A DNA stretch of 32,016 nt from Bacteroidales bacterium (GTDB lineage Bacteria; Bacteroidota; Bacteroidia; Bacteroidales; WCHB1-69): positions 1 to 32,016 of the forward strand of contig JAFVNW010000072.1 of assembly GCA_017506175.1 (NCBI GenBank), given 5' to 3'. The notes beneath the pieces were generated by a model, which was not told where the DNA came from, did not search any database, and saw only the letters and a program-made list of their open reading frames with translations. Position 1 is the stretch's first letter, and every line of letters begins with the position of its first letter. Shown here one piece after another: positions 25,388 to 32,016 of this stretch. Made by a program: the position numbers and the translations under genes.

Positions 25388-28300
25388 ATGAAGAAGTTTT
25401 TATTCTTAAGCCTGTTGCTTTTCTGTACATTGGCAGGAATTGCTCAAAGTCAGCAAGTAACATTGAAATTTATGGGGCAAAGTACTGACAGCGTTCGTAT
25501 CCAGATGGAGTATGTGGAGGTGAAAAACTTGTCAAGCGATTCAACGCTTTGGGTTGACAGTCTGGTTTTAGCGTGGCCTGATACGACACTGACCATGACC
25601 ACGCAGGATTCAGTGACCTCAGTACATGATTATGTAGCGGCTGAGGGTTTCGCTTTCACGCATACGGGTCCGAACCCGTTCAACGGCCAGACTGAGGTGG
25701 CGTTGCAGCTCCCGGAGAACGGTGATGTGCTGTTAAGAGTTTACGAACTGACGGGCAAAGAAGTGGCTGCTTTCAGCGGCAGTTTCCCGCAGGGGGTACA
25801 TCGTTTCCAAGTCAATGTCGCCCAGACACAAACTTATCTTGTTGTGGCACAATGCGGCACAAAACGAGCCAGTATCAAGTTGGTGAACGCTGGCCACGGT
25901 CACGGAAACAGGATCGCCTACCTCGGCTTGGCTTTTGGCGGTATGATTTCTCCCAAGATGGAGATGGAAAATGCCTTTCATTACGGCGACACGCTGATGT
26001 GCGCAGGTTATGTGCATTTTGGGGATTCGTTGTATGCCAGCGACACGGTTCTGTTGTTTATGGATCCATTGCAGGACTCTCTTCAAAACGTGGTACTGAC
26101 TTTCCCAGTGTCTCTGCCTTCGGTAGTGACTTGGATTCCTGATACTATCACTGATCATTCTGCTTATGTAGGAGGAACCGTCATCAATGATGGTGGTATT
26201 TTGGTAGGCGAGAGGGGTATCGTGTGGGCTACCCATCCCAATGTGACACTTGAGGACAACCGCATTCCCCTTGGCGACACACTGATTGCAGCTTCCGACA
26301 CGCTCTGGGGCATTCCCGGTGATTTTTCTACCGCATTGGATGCGCTCCAACCCAACACACCCTGCTTCGTACGCGCCTATGCGATGACGGGGTTCGGTCT
26401 GAGCTTCGGACAGGAATATGTCTTCGTCACCATTTCGCAGCTGCGTGACAACCAACCTTGCTCTGTGGCCAATGTGACGGATGCTGATGGCAATGTATAT
26501 GCTACCGTGCGTATTGGCCGTCAGTGCTGGACCCGCGAAAACCTCCGCACCACTCGCTACAACGATTCCGTGTCTGTCACCAATGTGAACGATTTGGAAG
26601 ACATGTATATCTATCATATAGACTCTCTTTTCGAGACACCTGATACCGTTTTCACATACGATACGACGATTATGATCGATAGCATCATCATCCCATACGA
26701 CACGGCTTACAATTCCTATTTTGATACGACGGTGTATATCCATCATCAGAACGATGTCTATTTGTTTGGAGAAATGTCTGTTGATGTTTTTGTGGATCAG
26801 AAGGATACTCTTTATAGCGCAGAGAGAGTGGATAGTCTCGTACAATATTTCATACCGATTACATTAGTCGATTCTGTGAATCAATCGTTTGTCGTTTATG
26901 ATCAGGCTGTCGTTGTGAACCAGCAGATACCAGCATCGGTTGAGGTCTTTATCAATGTACTGACAGACAGCACAGATATGGACAGTCTGGTTTATCAATA
27001 TGATACGGTAACAGTATTTAGTTATACTGATTCAGTAGCTCATAATGATACTATTGCATTGATTGACAGTCTTATACCCTATTTCAACTTGGACACTGTC
27101 ACGCATATTGCTTATCAGGGGAACATTTTGGTGGATGGTATCAGTAATTTTGATGTGAAGGTGGATATTACGGTCAGCCAGATTGACACGATTATCACCC
27201 GTCATTCCGACACATTGGCCCTGATTGACCATATCACCACCACGTACATCTCCACTCATAACGGCTATGTGCCTCATCACGACACTACTTTCGTCTATGA
27301 GGTGGTGTGGCCTGCCGACACTCTTTATGATACCCTTGTGAGCGTGGTGGACACCACCGTCAACTTCCTGTTCTCAGGCTTGGACACCACTGCCATCGAC
27401 ACCATCACGATCTATTCCGACACTATCGCGTACTGTTACTACCCTGACAGCACGGCGGTGCTGGCGGATGTGTATGGTTTGTTATACAACTATCGTGCAG
27501 CTTCTGGTGAATCTGAACGCTCTATTGCAGAACCCTCTGGTATCCGTGGCATCTGTCCGGAAGGATGGCATGTTCCCAGCATCGGTGAATGGGAACAACT
27601 CACTGGATATTTGGAAGGTCAAAGCACCTACCATGCCGGTGGCATCAGTACCAACATTGCCAAGGCATTAGCTTCCACCGACAATTGGCAACAGGACACC
27701 ACCTATACTTATTCGATTGGCAATGCACCGGAAAACAACAATGCCACTGGCTTTGCAGCTATGCCTGCCGGAGCTTATTCTGACAGCACAGGAGCTTATA
27801 CACGCTTCTGGAGCTGCTCTGGCGAACAGCCCACGGACATCGATGTTATTGGTCTTGGTTACGACTTGCCCATCGTTACTTTTGACATGCTGGCTCCTGA
27901 TTCCGTTGCCTCCGTGCGTTGCGTGCGTGATGATGAGGAAACTGCCGATGGTTTCGCTTGCCCTGGCATGCCCACAGTGACGGATGCGGACGGCAATGTG
28001 TATAACACGGTTCAGGTGGGCAGCCAGTGCTGGATGAAGGAAAACCTCCGCACTACTCGTTACCCTGACAATGCCATCCTTACTGAAGGTACTGAATTGT
28101 CGGACTCCATTGCCTATTACTATCTGCCCTCAACGGAAGAAAGTGAGATTGCACTCTATGGTGTATTGTATAATTGGACTGCGGCGGTGGCTGGAAGTGC
28201 ACAGGGCATCTGTCCTATCGGATGGCATGTTCCTACTGCTGATGAATGGATGGAATTGCATCGCTATGTCGCCTCGAAGTCCGAGTACCTTTGCGGTTCG

Positions 28301-28591
28301 GGTTCCAACAGCATCAGCAAGGCACTCGCGAGCAATTACGGATGGCGTCCATCCATCTCTTCATGCGATACGGGCGATACCACAACGGTTCATAATGCCA
28401 CGGGTTTCAGCGCACTGCCGACAGGTCGCTATCCCGACAACCACATCGGCGTTAATGCATACTTTTGGACATCCACAGAAGTGAGCAATGCCAATGCTAC
28501 GGTGAGATATCTGAACTATTCAACCTCCAACTTCTCAGAAGGTAGCATACGAAAAGAGTATGCAGCTTCTGTTCGTTGCTTAAAGGACTAA
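25388..28591 (+). CDS. Secreted protein with two FISUMP domains and an internal sorting-like domain
   Basis: 1067 residues with signal peptide MKKFLFLSLLLFCTLAGIAQ. Residues about 86-180 resemble a T9SS sorting domain (GPNPFNGQTEVALQLPENG; VYELTGKEVA; FPQGVHRFQVNV; RASIKLVNAG) but near the N-terminus. Residues about 246-348 form an Fn3-like domain (GGTVINDGGILVGERGIVW; LQPNTPCFVRAYAMTG). FISUMP domain 1 begins at 358 (CSVANVTDADGNVYATVRIG; QCWTRENLRTTRY) and resumes at 678 after an insertion of about 270 residues; FISUMP 2 spans 858-1067. Both carry GICP.GWHVP and end SVRC(V/L)(R/K)D. FISUMP domains are common in Fibrobacter and Bacteroidota surface proteins; their function is unknown. There is no C-terminal sorting domain. 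Confidence 0.88.
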   Translation: MKKFLFLSLLLFCTLAGIAQSQQVTLKFMGQSTDSVRIQMEYVEVKNLSSDSTLWVDSLVLAWPDTTLTMTTQDSVTSVHDYVAAEGFAFTHTGPNPFNGQTEVALQLPENGDVLLRVYELTGKEVAAFSGSFPQGVHRFQVNVAQTQTYLVVAQCGTKRASIKLVNAGHGHGNRIAYLGLAFGGMISPKMEMENAFHYGDTLMCAGYVHFGDSLYASDTVLLFMDPLQDSLQNVVLTFPVSLPSVVTWIPDTITDHSAYVGGTVINDGGILVGERGIVWATHPNVTLEDNRIPLGDTLIAASDTLWGIPGDFSTALDALQPNTPCFVRAYAMTGFGLSFGQEYVFVTISQLRDNQPCSVANVTDADGNVYATVRIGRQCWTRENLRTTRYNDSVSVTNVNDLEDMYIYHIDSLFETPDTVFTYDTTIMIDSIIIPYDTAYNSYFDTTVYIHHQNDVYLFGEMSVDVFVDQKDTLYSAERVDSLVQYFIPITLVDSVNQSFVVYDQAVVVNQQIPASVEVFINVLTDSTDMDSLVYQYDTVTVFSYTDSVAHNDTIALIDSLIPYFNLDTVTHIAYQGNILVDGISNFDVKVDITVSQIDTIITRHSDTLALIDHITTTYISTHNGYVPHHDTTFVYEVVWPADTLYDTLVSVVDTTVNFLFSGLDTTAIDTITIYSDTIAYCYYPDSTAVLADVYGLLYNYRAASGESERSIAEPSGIRGICPEGWHVPSIGEWEQLTGYLEGQSTYHAGGISTNIAKALASTDNWQQDTTYTYSIGNAPENNNATGFAAMPAGAYSDSTGAYTRFWSCSGEQPTDIDVIGLGYDLPIVTFDMLAPDSVASVRCVRDDEETADGFACPGMPTVTDADGNVYNTVQVGSQCWMKENLRTTRYPDNAILTEGTELSDSIAYYYLPSTEESEIALYGVLYNWTAAVAGSAQGICPIGWHVPTADEWMELHRYVASKSEYLCGSGSNSISKALASNYGWRPSISSCDTGDTTTVHNATGFSALPTGRYPDNHIGVNAYFWTSTEVSNANATVRYLNYSTSNFSEGSIRKEYAASVRCLKD

Positions 28592-28625
28592 AGATAGATT
28601 ATAAAGATAACTGACGATACGCAAC

Positions 28626-28658
28626 AAAAAGAGGGTTTCGCAAGGAACCCTCTTTTTT
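28626..28658 (+). terminator. Intrinsic terminator after the FISUMP gene
   Basis: The arms AAAAAGAGGGTT (28626-28637) and AACCCTCTTTTT (28646-28657) are perfectly complementary around an 8-nt loop (TCGCAAGG), and the 3' arm ends in a T run. It could work in both directions. Confidence 0.88.
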
Positions 28659-28669
28659 ATTGATTTTTA

Positions 28670-28698
28670 TTGGAATACAAGAAAAAAGAGTAATTTTG
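28670..28698 (+). promoter_or_regulatory. Bacteroidota-type promoter of the SDR gene
   Basis: The -7 box TAATTTTG (28691-28698) matches TAnnTTTG, with a TTG (28670-28672) 18 nt upstream. It lies just after the terminator and about 45 nt before ATG 28744. This is the best-formed promoter in the window. Confidence 0.65.
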
Positions 28699-28743
28699 CA
28701 AGTTGGATTTGATTGAATTGTACGATTGGATACTCAAAAAGTG

Positions 28744-29574
28744 ATGGATAAAACTTTCAAGAAATATTTATGGCCGGGCTGTACGGCTTTGGTCACGGGA
28801 GCGAGTTCGGGGATGGGATTGGAGTATGCCCGGCAGTTGGCGGCTTCGGGTTGTGGGGTGGTGATGGTGAGCAACCAGCAGCATGAGTTAGAACAATGTG
28901 CCGCCGAATTGAAAGCCGCATATTCTGCCGATATTCGCCCCCTTTTCTGCGATTTGTCGCGTCTTGAGGCCGCAGACGAGCTGGACTCCTATTGTGAGGA
29001 AAACGGCCTTAAAATCGATATTTTAATTAATAATGCTGGGATGTTCTTTTTTCATGAATTGAAAGGGGATTATTGCAGGAAGTCGGATATCATGTTGCGG
29101 TTGCATATATTGACTCCGGCGCGCCTTTGCGAGATTTTCGGCAATCGGATGAAGGAGCGGGGCGGGGGCTACATTCTCAATGTCTCTTCCGTGGCCGCCA
29201 AGATGCAGTTTCCAGGAATGGTTACGTATGGCTCGACGAAGGCTTTCCTCTACAGTTTTTCCCGCTCGCTGTATTATGAAATGAGGCCTTACCATGTGGG
29301 CGTTACCACGATTTGCCCGGGTGCGGTGGACACATCTTTGTACAGTGTCCTCCCGCAAATCGACAAGTTGTTCAAGCTTGGGAAAAAACTTGGGGTTGTG
29401 ATGACACCTGAAAAGTTGGTGCGTAAGGCATTGAGGGCGATGTTCCGGAAGAAACGCAGTGTCGTGCCGGGTTTCATCAATCATTTTTTCGCGCCCATTG
29501 TCAACCTGCTTCCTATTTGGGCGGTGAATCGCATTTGGAAGAAAATGTGGTTGGAGGAAGGAGGAAAGGATTAA
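28744..29574 (+). CDS. Short-chain dehydrogenase/reductase
   Basis: A 276-residue classical SDR. Numbering is from ATG 28744; an in-frame TTG (28726) and GTG (28741) are alternatives. The cofactor motif TGASSGMG is at 18-25, D70 lies in FCDLSR, NNAG is at 96-99, the catalytic serine is in NVSSVAA (146-152), and Y162-x-x-x-K166 completes the active site. PGAVDTSLYS follows. The 50-residue tail (KKRSVVPGFINHFFAPIVNLLPIWAVNRIW) is hydrophobic and typical of membrane-associated SDRs of the 17-beta-HSD/DltE-like group. The substrate is unknown. The final Lys, Asp and stop codon (from 29567) fall in an octamer repeat. Confidence 0.93.
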   Translation: MDKTFKKYLWPGCTALVTGASSGMGLEYARQLAASGCGVVMVSNQQHELEQCAAELKAAYSADIRPLFCDLSRLEAADELDSYCEENGLKIDILINNAGMFFFHELKGDYCRKSDIMLRLHILTPARLCEIFGNRMKERGGGYILNVSSVAAKMQFPGMVTYGSTKAFLYSFSRSLYYEMRPYHVGVTTICPGAVDTSLYSVLPQIDKLFKLGKKLGVVMTPEKLVRKALRAMFRKKRSVVPGFINHFFAPIVNLLPIWAVNRIWKKMWLEEGGKD

Positions 29575-29590
29575 AAGATTAAAAGATTAA
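29567..29590 (+). repeat. Octanucleotide tandem repeat, three units, spanning the SDR stop codon
   Basis: GAT at 29569, 29577 and 29585, exactly 8 nt apart, within AGGATTAA, AAGATTAA and AAGATTAA. The first unit contains the TAA stop of the SDR gene (29572-29574). Same family as 229-276 and 31384-31431. Confidence 0.75.
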
Positions 29591-29667
29591 GGAGTTATCT
29601 CTTTACCTCTTGTAAAAAAACGAAGCCTGTGATTATGAATACCCCAAGATTAGGGGGATGATTCCTA

Positions 29668-29763
29668 TATGCTCCCGAGGGAGCCATTTTCAATAACCCC
29701 GCACATCAGTGTGGGGAGAAAGCAGGTCGTACAGACAATGGCGTGCTATAGGCACGCGCTCTC
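29668..29763 (-). repeat. 96-bp three-hairpin REP-like element, left copy
   Basis: Read on the minus strand it begins GAGAGCGC and ends GGGAGCATA, the same ends and same 96-bp length as the right copy at 30004-30099. It holds hairpin 1 (29741-29757, GCGTGC/GCACGC), hairpin 2 (29697-29716, CCCCGCAC, ATCA loop, GTGTGGGG) and hairpin 3 (29671-29684, GCTCCC/GGGAGC). The copies are conserved mainly in the hairpins; the spacer between hairpins 1 and 2 has diverged. Confidence 0.75.
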
Positions 29764-29771
29764 GAAAATCG

Positions 29772-29936
29772 TCAGTCTTTGAGAAAATACTCCTCTTTGA
29801 TATCAATGCCATTTTCTATCAAAAATGCACGTTACTCTTCCTCAAAACCGACAATTTTGTGATGTTCTTTCTGATTTTGTATATAATTCACTATCATCTC
29901 CTTATCTCGTCCATTATATGAAATAGCGGCATATTC
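29772..29936 (-). pseudogene. Remnant of a REP-associated tyrosine transposase (C-terminal part)
   Basis: The minus strand reads EYAAISYN, IVNYIQNQKEHHK and, after one in-frame TAA (29832-29834), RAFLIENGIDIKEEYFLKD and a stop (29772-29774). The NYIQNQKEHH segment followed by a FEEEYRAFL-like stretch is characteristic of the C-terminus of Y1/RAYT transposases of the IS200-like superfamily. The TAA replaces what is normally a tyrosine codon (TAC or TAT). The catalytic HUH motif and tyrosine belong to the missing N-terminal part, so the element is inactive. It sits between the two inverted 96-bp elements, as RAYT genes often sit between REP sequences. Confidence 0.75.
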
Positions 29937-30003
29937 AATATGTGCGAAATACGATATGGTAAACAGTATGATGGATTAGATGTTGTAGTAGCAATTGTGT
30001 AAT

Positions 30004-30099
30004 GAGAGCGCATGCTTCCAGCATGCTTGGATTCACGAGGCATTGTGCAACTCCACATTGCATGCAGGGTTACGGAGAATTGCTCCCTCTGGGAGCATA
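30004..30099 (+). repeat. 96-bp three-hairpin REP-like element, right copy
   Basis: An inverted counterpart of 29668-29763. Hairpin 1 is GCATGCT, TCC loop, AGCATGC (30010-30026). Hairpin 2 (about 30051-30069) is partly decayed. Hairpin 3 is TGCTCCC, TCT loop, GGGAGCA (30081-30097). In hairpin 1 an A-T pair replaces the G-C pair of the left copy, a compensatory change that supports selection on the stem at some time in its history. Confidence 0.75.
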
Positions 30100-30136
30100 C
30101 GAATGTGGACAGATAAAAACATTGCAGCAAAACTAT

Positions 30137-31339
30137 TCACCTTCTTCGTCCTTTGGGACGAGGTTCTGTGTCCATCGTTTTTCTGAGGGGAGTAGGCACA
30201 CAATAGCCGCCGTATTTCCTGCCACCCACATGCTCAATCATCCCCAGTTTCCTGAGTTCAAGGAGGCAGCGGTCGATGGTGCTCTGTGAAAAATGCGTTT
30301 CGGCGATGATGTCCGCCGAATGGCAGTTGGGGTGGCTTTCTATGCAGGCAAGCACCTCCAAGATTTTATCATCCGGTGGGGTTATCGGTTTCCGTCTGCC
30401 TGTCCGACGGACTGTTTTCGCCTTGACTCTCTTTTTATCTGTCTTCGTTGGAGGGTTTTGAATACCTTTGTCTGACTCGGTGACATCATTTTGACTGCCT
30501 TTGTCATCTTGAACCTCCTCTTCCTCCACGGCTGAAAAGTTTTGAATACCCTCCCTAACCAGCTTGACCACCTCTTTACTGGTCTTGGGATCCAGTGTGA
30601 ATATGGTAGGGGATTCTTCCCACGGCATCTGTTTCATCATCACCTTGTCGTCTTGGCATGACTCGATGTATCGGAAAGGCACCAATAGATTTTTGGTTAG
30701 GCGGACGAACTCCTCTTTTCCCAACAACTGATCCAGATGCTTCATGGAGCCGAGCCGTGTGAAACGCTTGTTTTGCACCGTATAGACGATGGCGAAATTA
30801 TGTTGTTGGAGACAATAGAAGATGTCGTCAACGGGAACCAGCTGAACATTGCTGTCCTTGTCGGTGACATCCAGTTTGCGAAATTCCCGATAAACAACCT
30901 GCACCTCTTTTTCCATCAAAAATCGCAACTGCTGACGCTCCCTAAAAAGGTATGGGAAAAAATTCAGGGCAAGATTGCGCCCAAATGTAAAAAACAGGAT
31001 TGTTGAGAAAAAATTATAGTAGCCGGTATGTTGGATGAGCTGCGCATTGCATAACATGATATTGGGGAAAGCAATGGCAAGGTCAACAACAGCAACCGCT
31101 AAAGCGATGAAAACCACTGCCAAACAATAGATTACATACGAATACTTTTTGTAAATCTGCGGATAAAGCAGGAAATAATTGGCATACAAGGAACCTAATA
31201 CAAGAACCGCAGAGAGGGATTCCTTGAACAAACTTCCTGTATATGGGCGTAGAACTGAATTGCGAACAAAAAGCCAAATCGTGATGATGCAGAACAGGAC
31301 ATTCAGCAAAATAATGACAATTGTTTTCAGATGTTTCAT
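30137..31339 (-). CDS. Membrane-anchored LytTR-like regulator with C-terminal winged helix
   Basis: A 400-residue protein on the minus strand. Four hydrophobic segments (about 5-25, 42-60, 66-90, 108-130) resemble the sensor half of LytS/YehU-type kinases. A LytTR-like DNA-binding domain follows directly (about 160-228: DDIFYCLQQHNFAIVYTVQN, FTRLGSMKHLDQLL, FVRLTKNLLVPFRYIES). After an acidic (271-290) then strongly basic (298-318) linker there is a winged helix (324-378: ILEVLACIESHPNCHSADII, FSQSTIDRCLLELRKLGMI). No kinase or receiver domain is present, so it is presumably a one-component membrane regulator; signal and targets are unknown. It is the only intact minus-strand gene here. Confidence 0.85.
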   Translation of the reverse strand: MKHLKTIVIILLNVLFCIITIWLFVRNSVLRPYTGSLFKESLSAVLVLGSLYANYFLLYPQIYKKYSYVIYCLAVVFIALAVAVVDLAIAFPNIMLCNAQLIQHTGYYNFFSTILFFTFGRNLALNFFPYLFRERQQLRFLMEKEVQVVYREFRKLDVTDKDSNVQLVPVDDIFYCLQQHNFAIVYTVQNKRFTRLGSMKHLDQLLGKEEFVRLTKNLLVPFRYIESCQDDKVMMKQMPWEESPTIFTLDPKTSKEVVKLVREGIQNFSAVEEEEVQDDKGSQNDVTESDKGIQNPPTKTDKKRVKAKTVRRTGRRKPITPPDDKILEVLACIESHPNCHSADIIAETHFSQSTIDRCLLELRKLGMIEHVGGRKYGGYCVPTPLRKTMDTEPRPKGRRR

Positions 31340-31345
31340 AATTGT

Positions 31346-31361
31346 CTTATTCTAAAATAAG
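31346..31361. promoter_or_regulatory. Small palindrome upstream of the LytTR-type regulator gene
   Basis: CTTATT-CTAA-AATAAG, a perfect 6-bp inverted repeat 6 nt before the start codon of the minus-strand gene. It could be an autoregulatory operator or a chance AT-rich palindrome. No TAnnTTTG box is clear for either divergent gene. Confidence 0.3.
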
Positions 31362-31383
31362 TTGACACTTTGCCCCTGGGAAT

Positions 31384-31431
31384 GAGATGAAAGGATGAAA
31401 AGATTAAAAGATGAAAAGATGAGGGGATTAT
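31384..31431 (+). repeat. Octanucleotide tandem repeat, six units
   Basis: GAT triplets at 31386, 31394, 31402, 31410, 31418 and 31426, each exactly 8 nt apart, in the divergent intergenic region. Same RRGATKAA unit as at 229-276. Confidence 0.8.
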
Positions 31432-31444
31432 GAGAGGATGATTT

Positions 31445-31473
31445 GTAGGGATACCATAATATGACATCCCTAC
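31445..31473. repeat. 29-bp palindrome of the GTAGRGAY type
   Basis: Perfect 8-bp arms GTAGGGAT (31445-31452) and ATCCCTAC (31466-31473) around a 13-nt AT-rich centre. Arm sequence and length resemble the palindrome at 60-87. It lies 40 nt before ATG 31513 and could also form a hairpin in that leader. Confidence 0.65.
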
Positions 31474-31512
31474 GGATAAACGAATAAAAATCAACAATAA
31501 AAAATCGCCGTT

Positions 31513-31854
31513 ATGAAAAAACTATCACTATTATTTGCACTCTGCATTTTCGCCGCAACGATGCTGTACGGACAGAGCTATTGGTCGTTGTCGGGCAACA
31601 GTGCCAGCAGTAGCAATTTTATCGGCACCAACACACCGCAGGCGAAACTGACTGTGGACGGCAACGTGTGCGCCAAGGAGGTGCGTGTGTCGTTGAGCGG
31701 TTCTCCCTGCTGGCCCGACTACGTGTTCGCACAGGACTACGACCTGATGGAAATCAGTGATTTGAGGAATTATGTGCGTCAGAACCGCCACCTGCCAGGT
31801 GTGCCAAGTGCCGCCGAGGTGGGAGCCACACTCTCCCGCAAAACGGAAGAGTAG
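31513..31854 (+). CDS. Short secreted protein of the Bacteroidota tail-fibre-like family, C-terminally shortened
   Basis: 113 residues with signal peptide MKKLSLLFALCIFAATMLYG. The rest follows a pattern common in Bacteroidota secreted proteins: IGTNTPQAKLTVDGNVCAKE, then WPDYVFAQDYDLMEISDLR, then NRHLPGVPSAAEVG. In the usual family form the sequence continues through a helical coiled-coil region after this point. Here it stops at RKTEE, so the coiled coil is missing. The stop may be genuine or a recent truncation. The function is unknown; longer relatives are thought to be surface-exposed. Confidence 0.75.
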   Translation: MKKLSLLFALCIFAATMLYGQSYWSLSGNSASSSNFIGTNTPQAKLTVDGNVCAKEVRVSLSGSPCWPDYVFAQDYDLMEISDLRNYVRQNRHLPGVPSAAEVGATLSRKTEE

Positions 31855-32016
31855 GGTCTGATATAAGCGTTTCTCAAAAATAAAAAAGAAGCGATAGGTT
31901 GTAATTAATAATTAAGAATAGTGCTTAATATCGATTAGTGATATGTAAAACCGCGAAAAGATATCCAATAATGCGAAACAATATGTAATGATATGAATGG
32001 ATATGTAATATCATGA
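31855..32016. other. AT-rich intergenic end of window with ATATGTAA repeats
   Basis: No gene is seen. ATATGTAA-type words recur near 31942, 31981 and 32001, and GATATG words alternate with them. The right edge cuts the region, so its role is not visible. Confidence 0.4.

Noticed and set aside
29894-30130. 78-codon minus-strand frame across the right REP-like copy
   Set aside because: It is out of frame with the transposase remnant and is built from hairpin sequence.

Overview
The window comes from a Bacteroidota genome, most likely an uncultured gut-type member of the Bacteroidales. The evidence is: repeated C-terminal type IX secretion (T9SS) sorting domains, a FISUMP-domain surface protein, many TAnnTTTG-type -7 promoter boxes, almost no Shine-Dalgarno sequences, and best-recognised homologues that are all Bacteroidota-like. 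Apart from one regulator and one transposase remnant, every gene I recognise lies on the + strand. I saw no tRNA, rRNA, CRISPR array, prophage or intact insertion sequence.

Layout. 1-179 is the tail of a T9SS cargo gene. 334-11927 is mainly housekeeping: CCA-adding enzyme, a DUF6913-like protein translationally coupled to dapA, a secreted M14 carboxypeptidase (T9SS cargo), cytidine deaminase, ElbB, RmlA/RfbA, a tandem universal stress protein, a secreted C69 dipeptidase and FolP. 12030-13642 holds a T9SS-exported endonuclease I and QueD. 13930-25041 is one 11.1-kb gene for a 3703-residue T9SS surface protein. It has an N-terminal domain, nine 'GCDS' repeats, 33 divergent InlB-type repeats and a C-terminal Fn3 plus sorting domain. 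25388-28591 encodes a 1067-residue double-FISUMP protein. 28744-29574 is a short-chain dehydrogenase. 29668-30099 is a decayed REP-associated transposase element. 30137-31339 (minus) is a membrane-anchored LytTR/winged-helix regulator. 31513-31854 is a short secreted protein.

The most interesting points are these. (1) The InlB-type array is not a simple tandem array: its domains fall into five classes recurring in fixed order, giving a higher-order period of about 399-404 residues (1197 nt between the best-conserved copies). The array is almost free of Lys and Arg, and one repeat is interrupted by a separate domain of about 150 residues. (2) A nonsense-mutated C-terminal remnant of a REP-associated tyrosine transposase sits between two 96-bp inverted copies of a three-hairpin element, with a compensatory base-pair change in hairpin 1. 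(3) The 346-bp gap between the two large surface-protein genes contains a nested hairpin element with mutually exclusive pairings and a T-run. (4) An octanucleotide repeat (RRGATKAA) with exact 8-nt periodicity occurs at three intergenic sites. (5) A GTAGRGAY-type palindrome occurs twice, once inside a coding sequence.

How the genes work together: four proteins carry or end in T9SS sorting domains (the partial gene, M14 peptidase, endonuclease I, giant protein). With the C69 dipeptidase they suggest an envelope devoted to protein and nucleic-acid scavenging and to adhesion. The housekeeping genes are not one pathway; they look like independent short transcription units.
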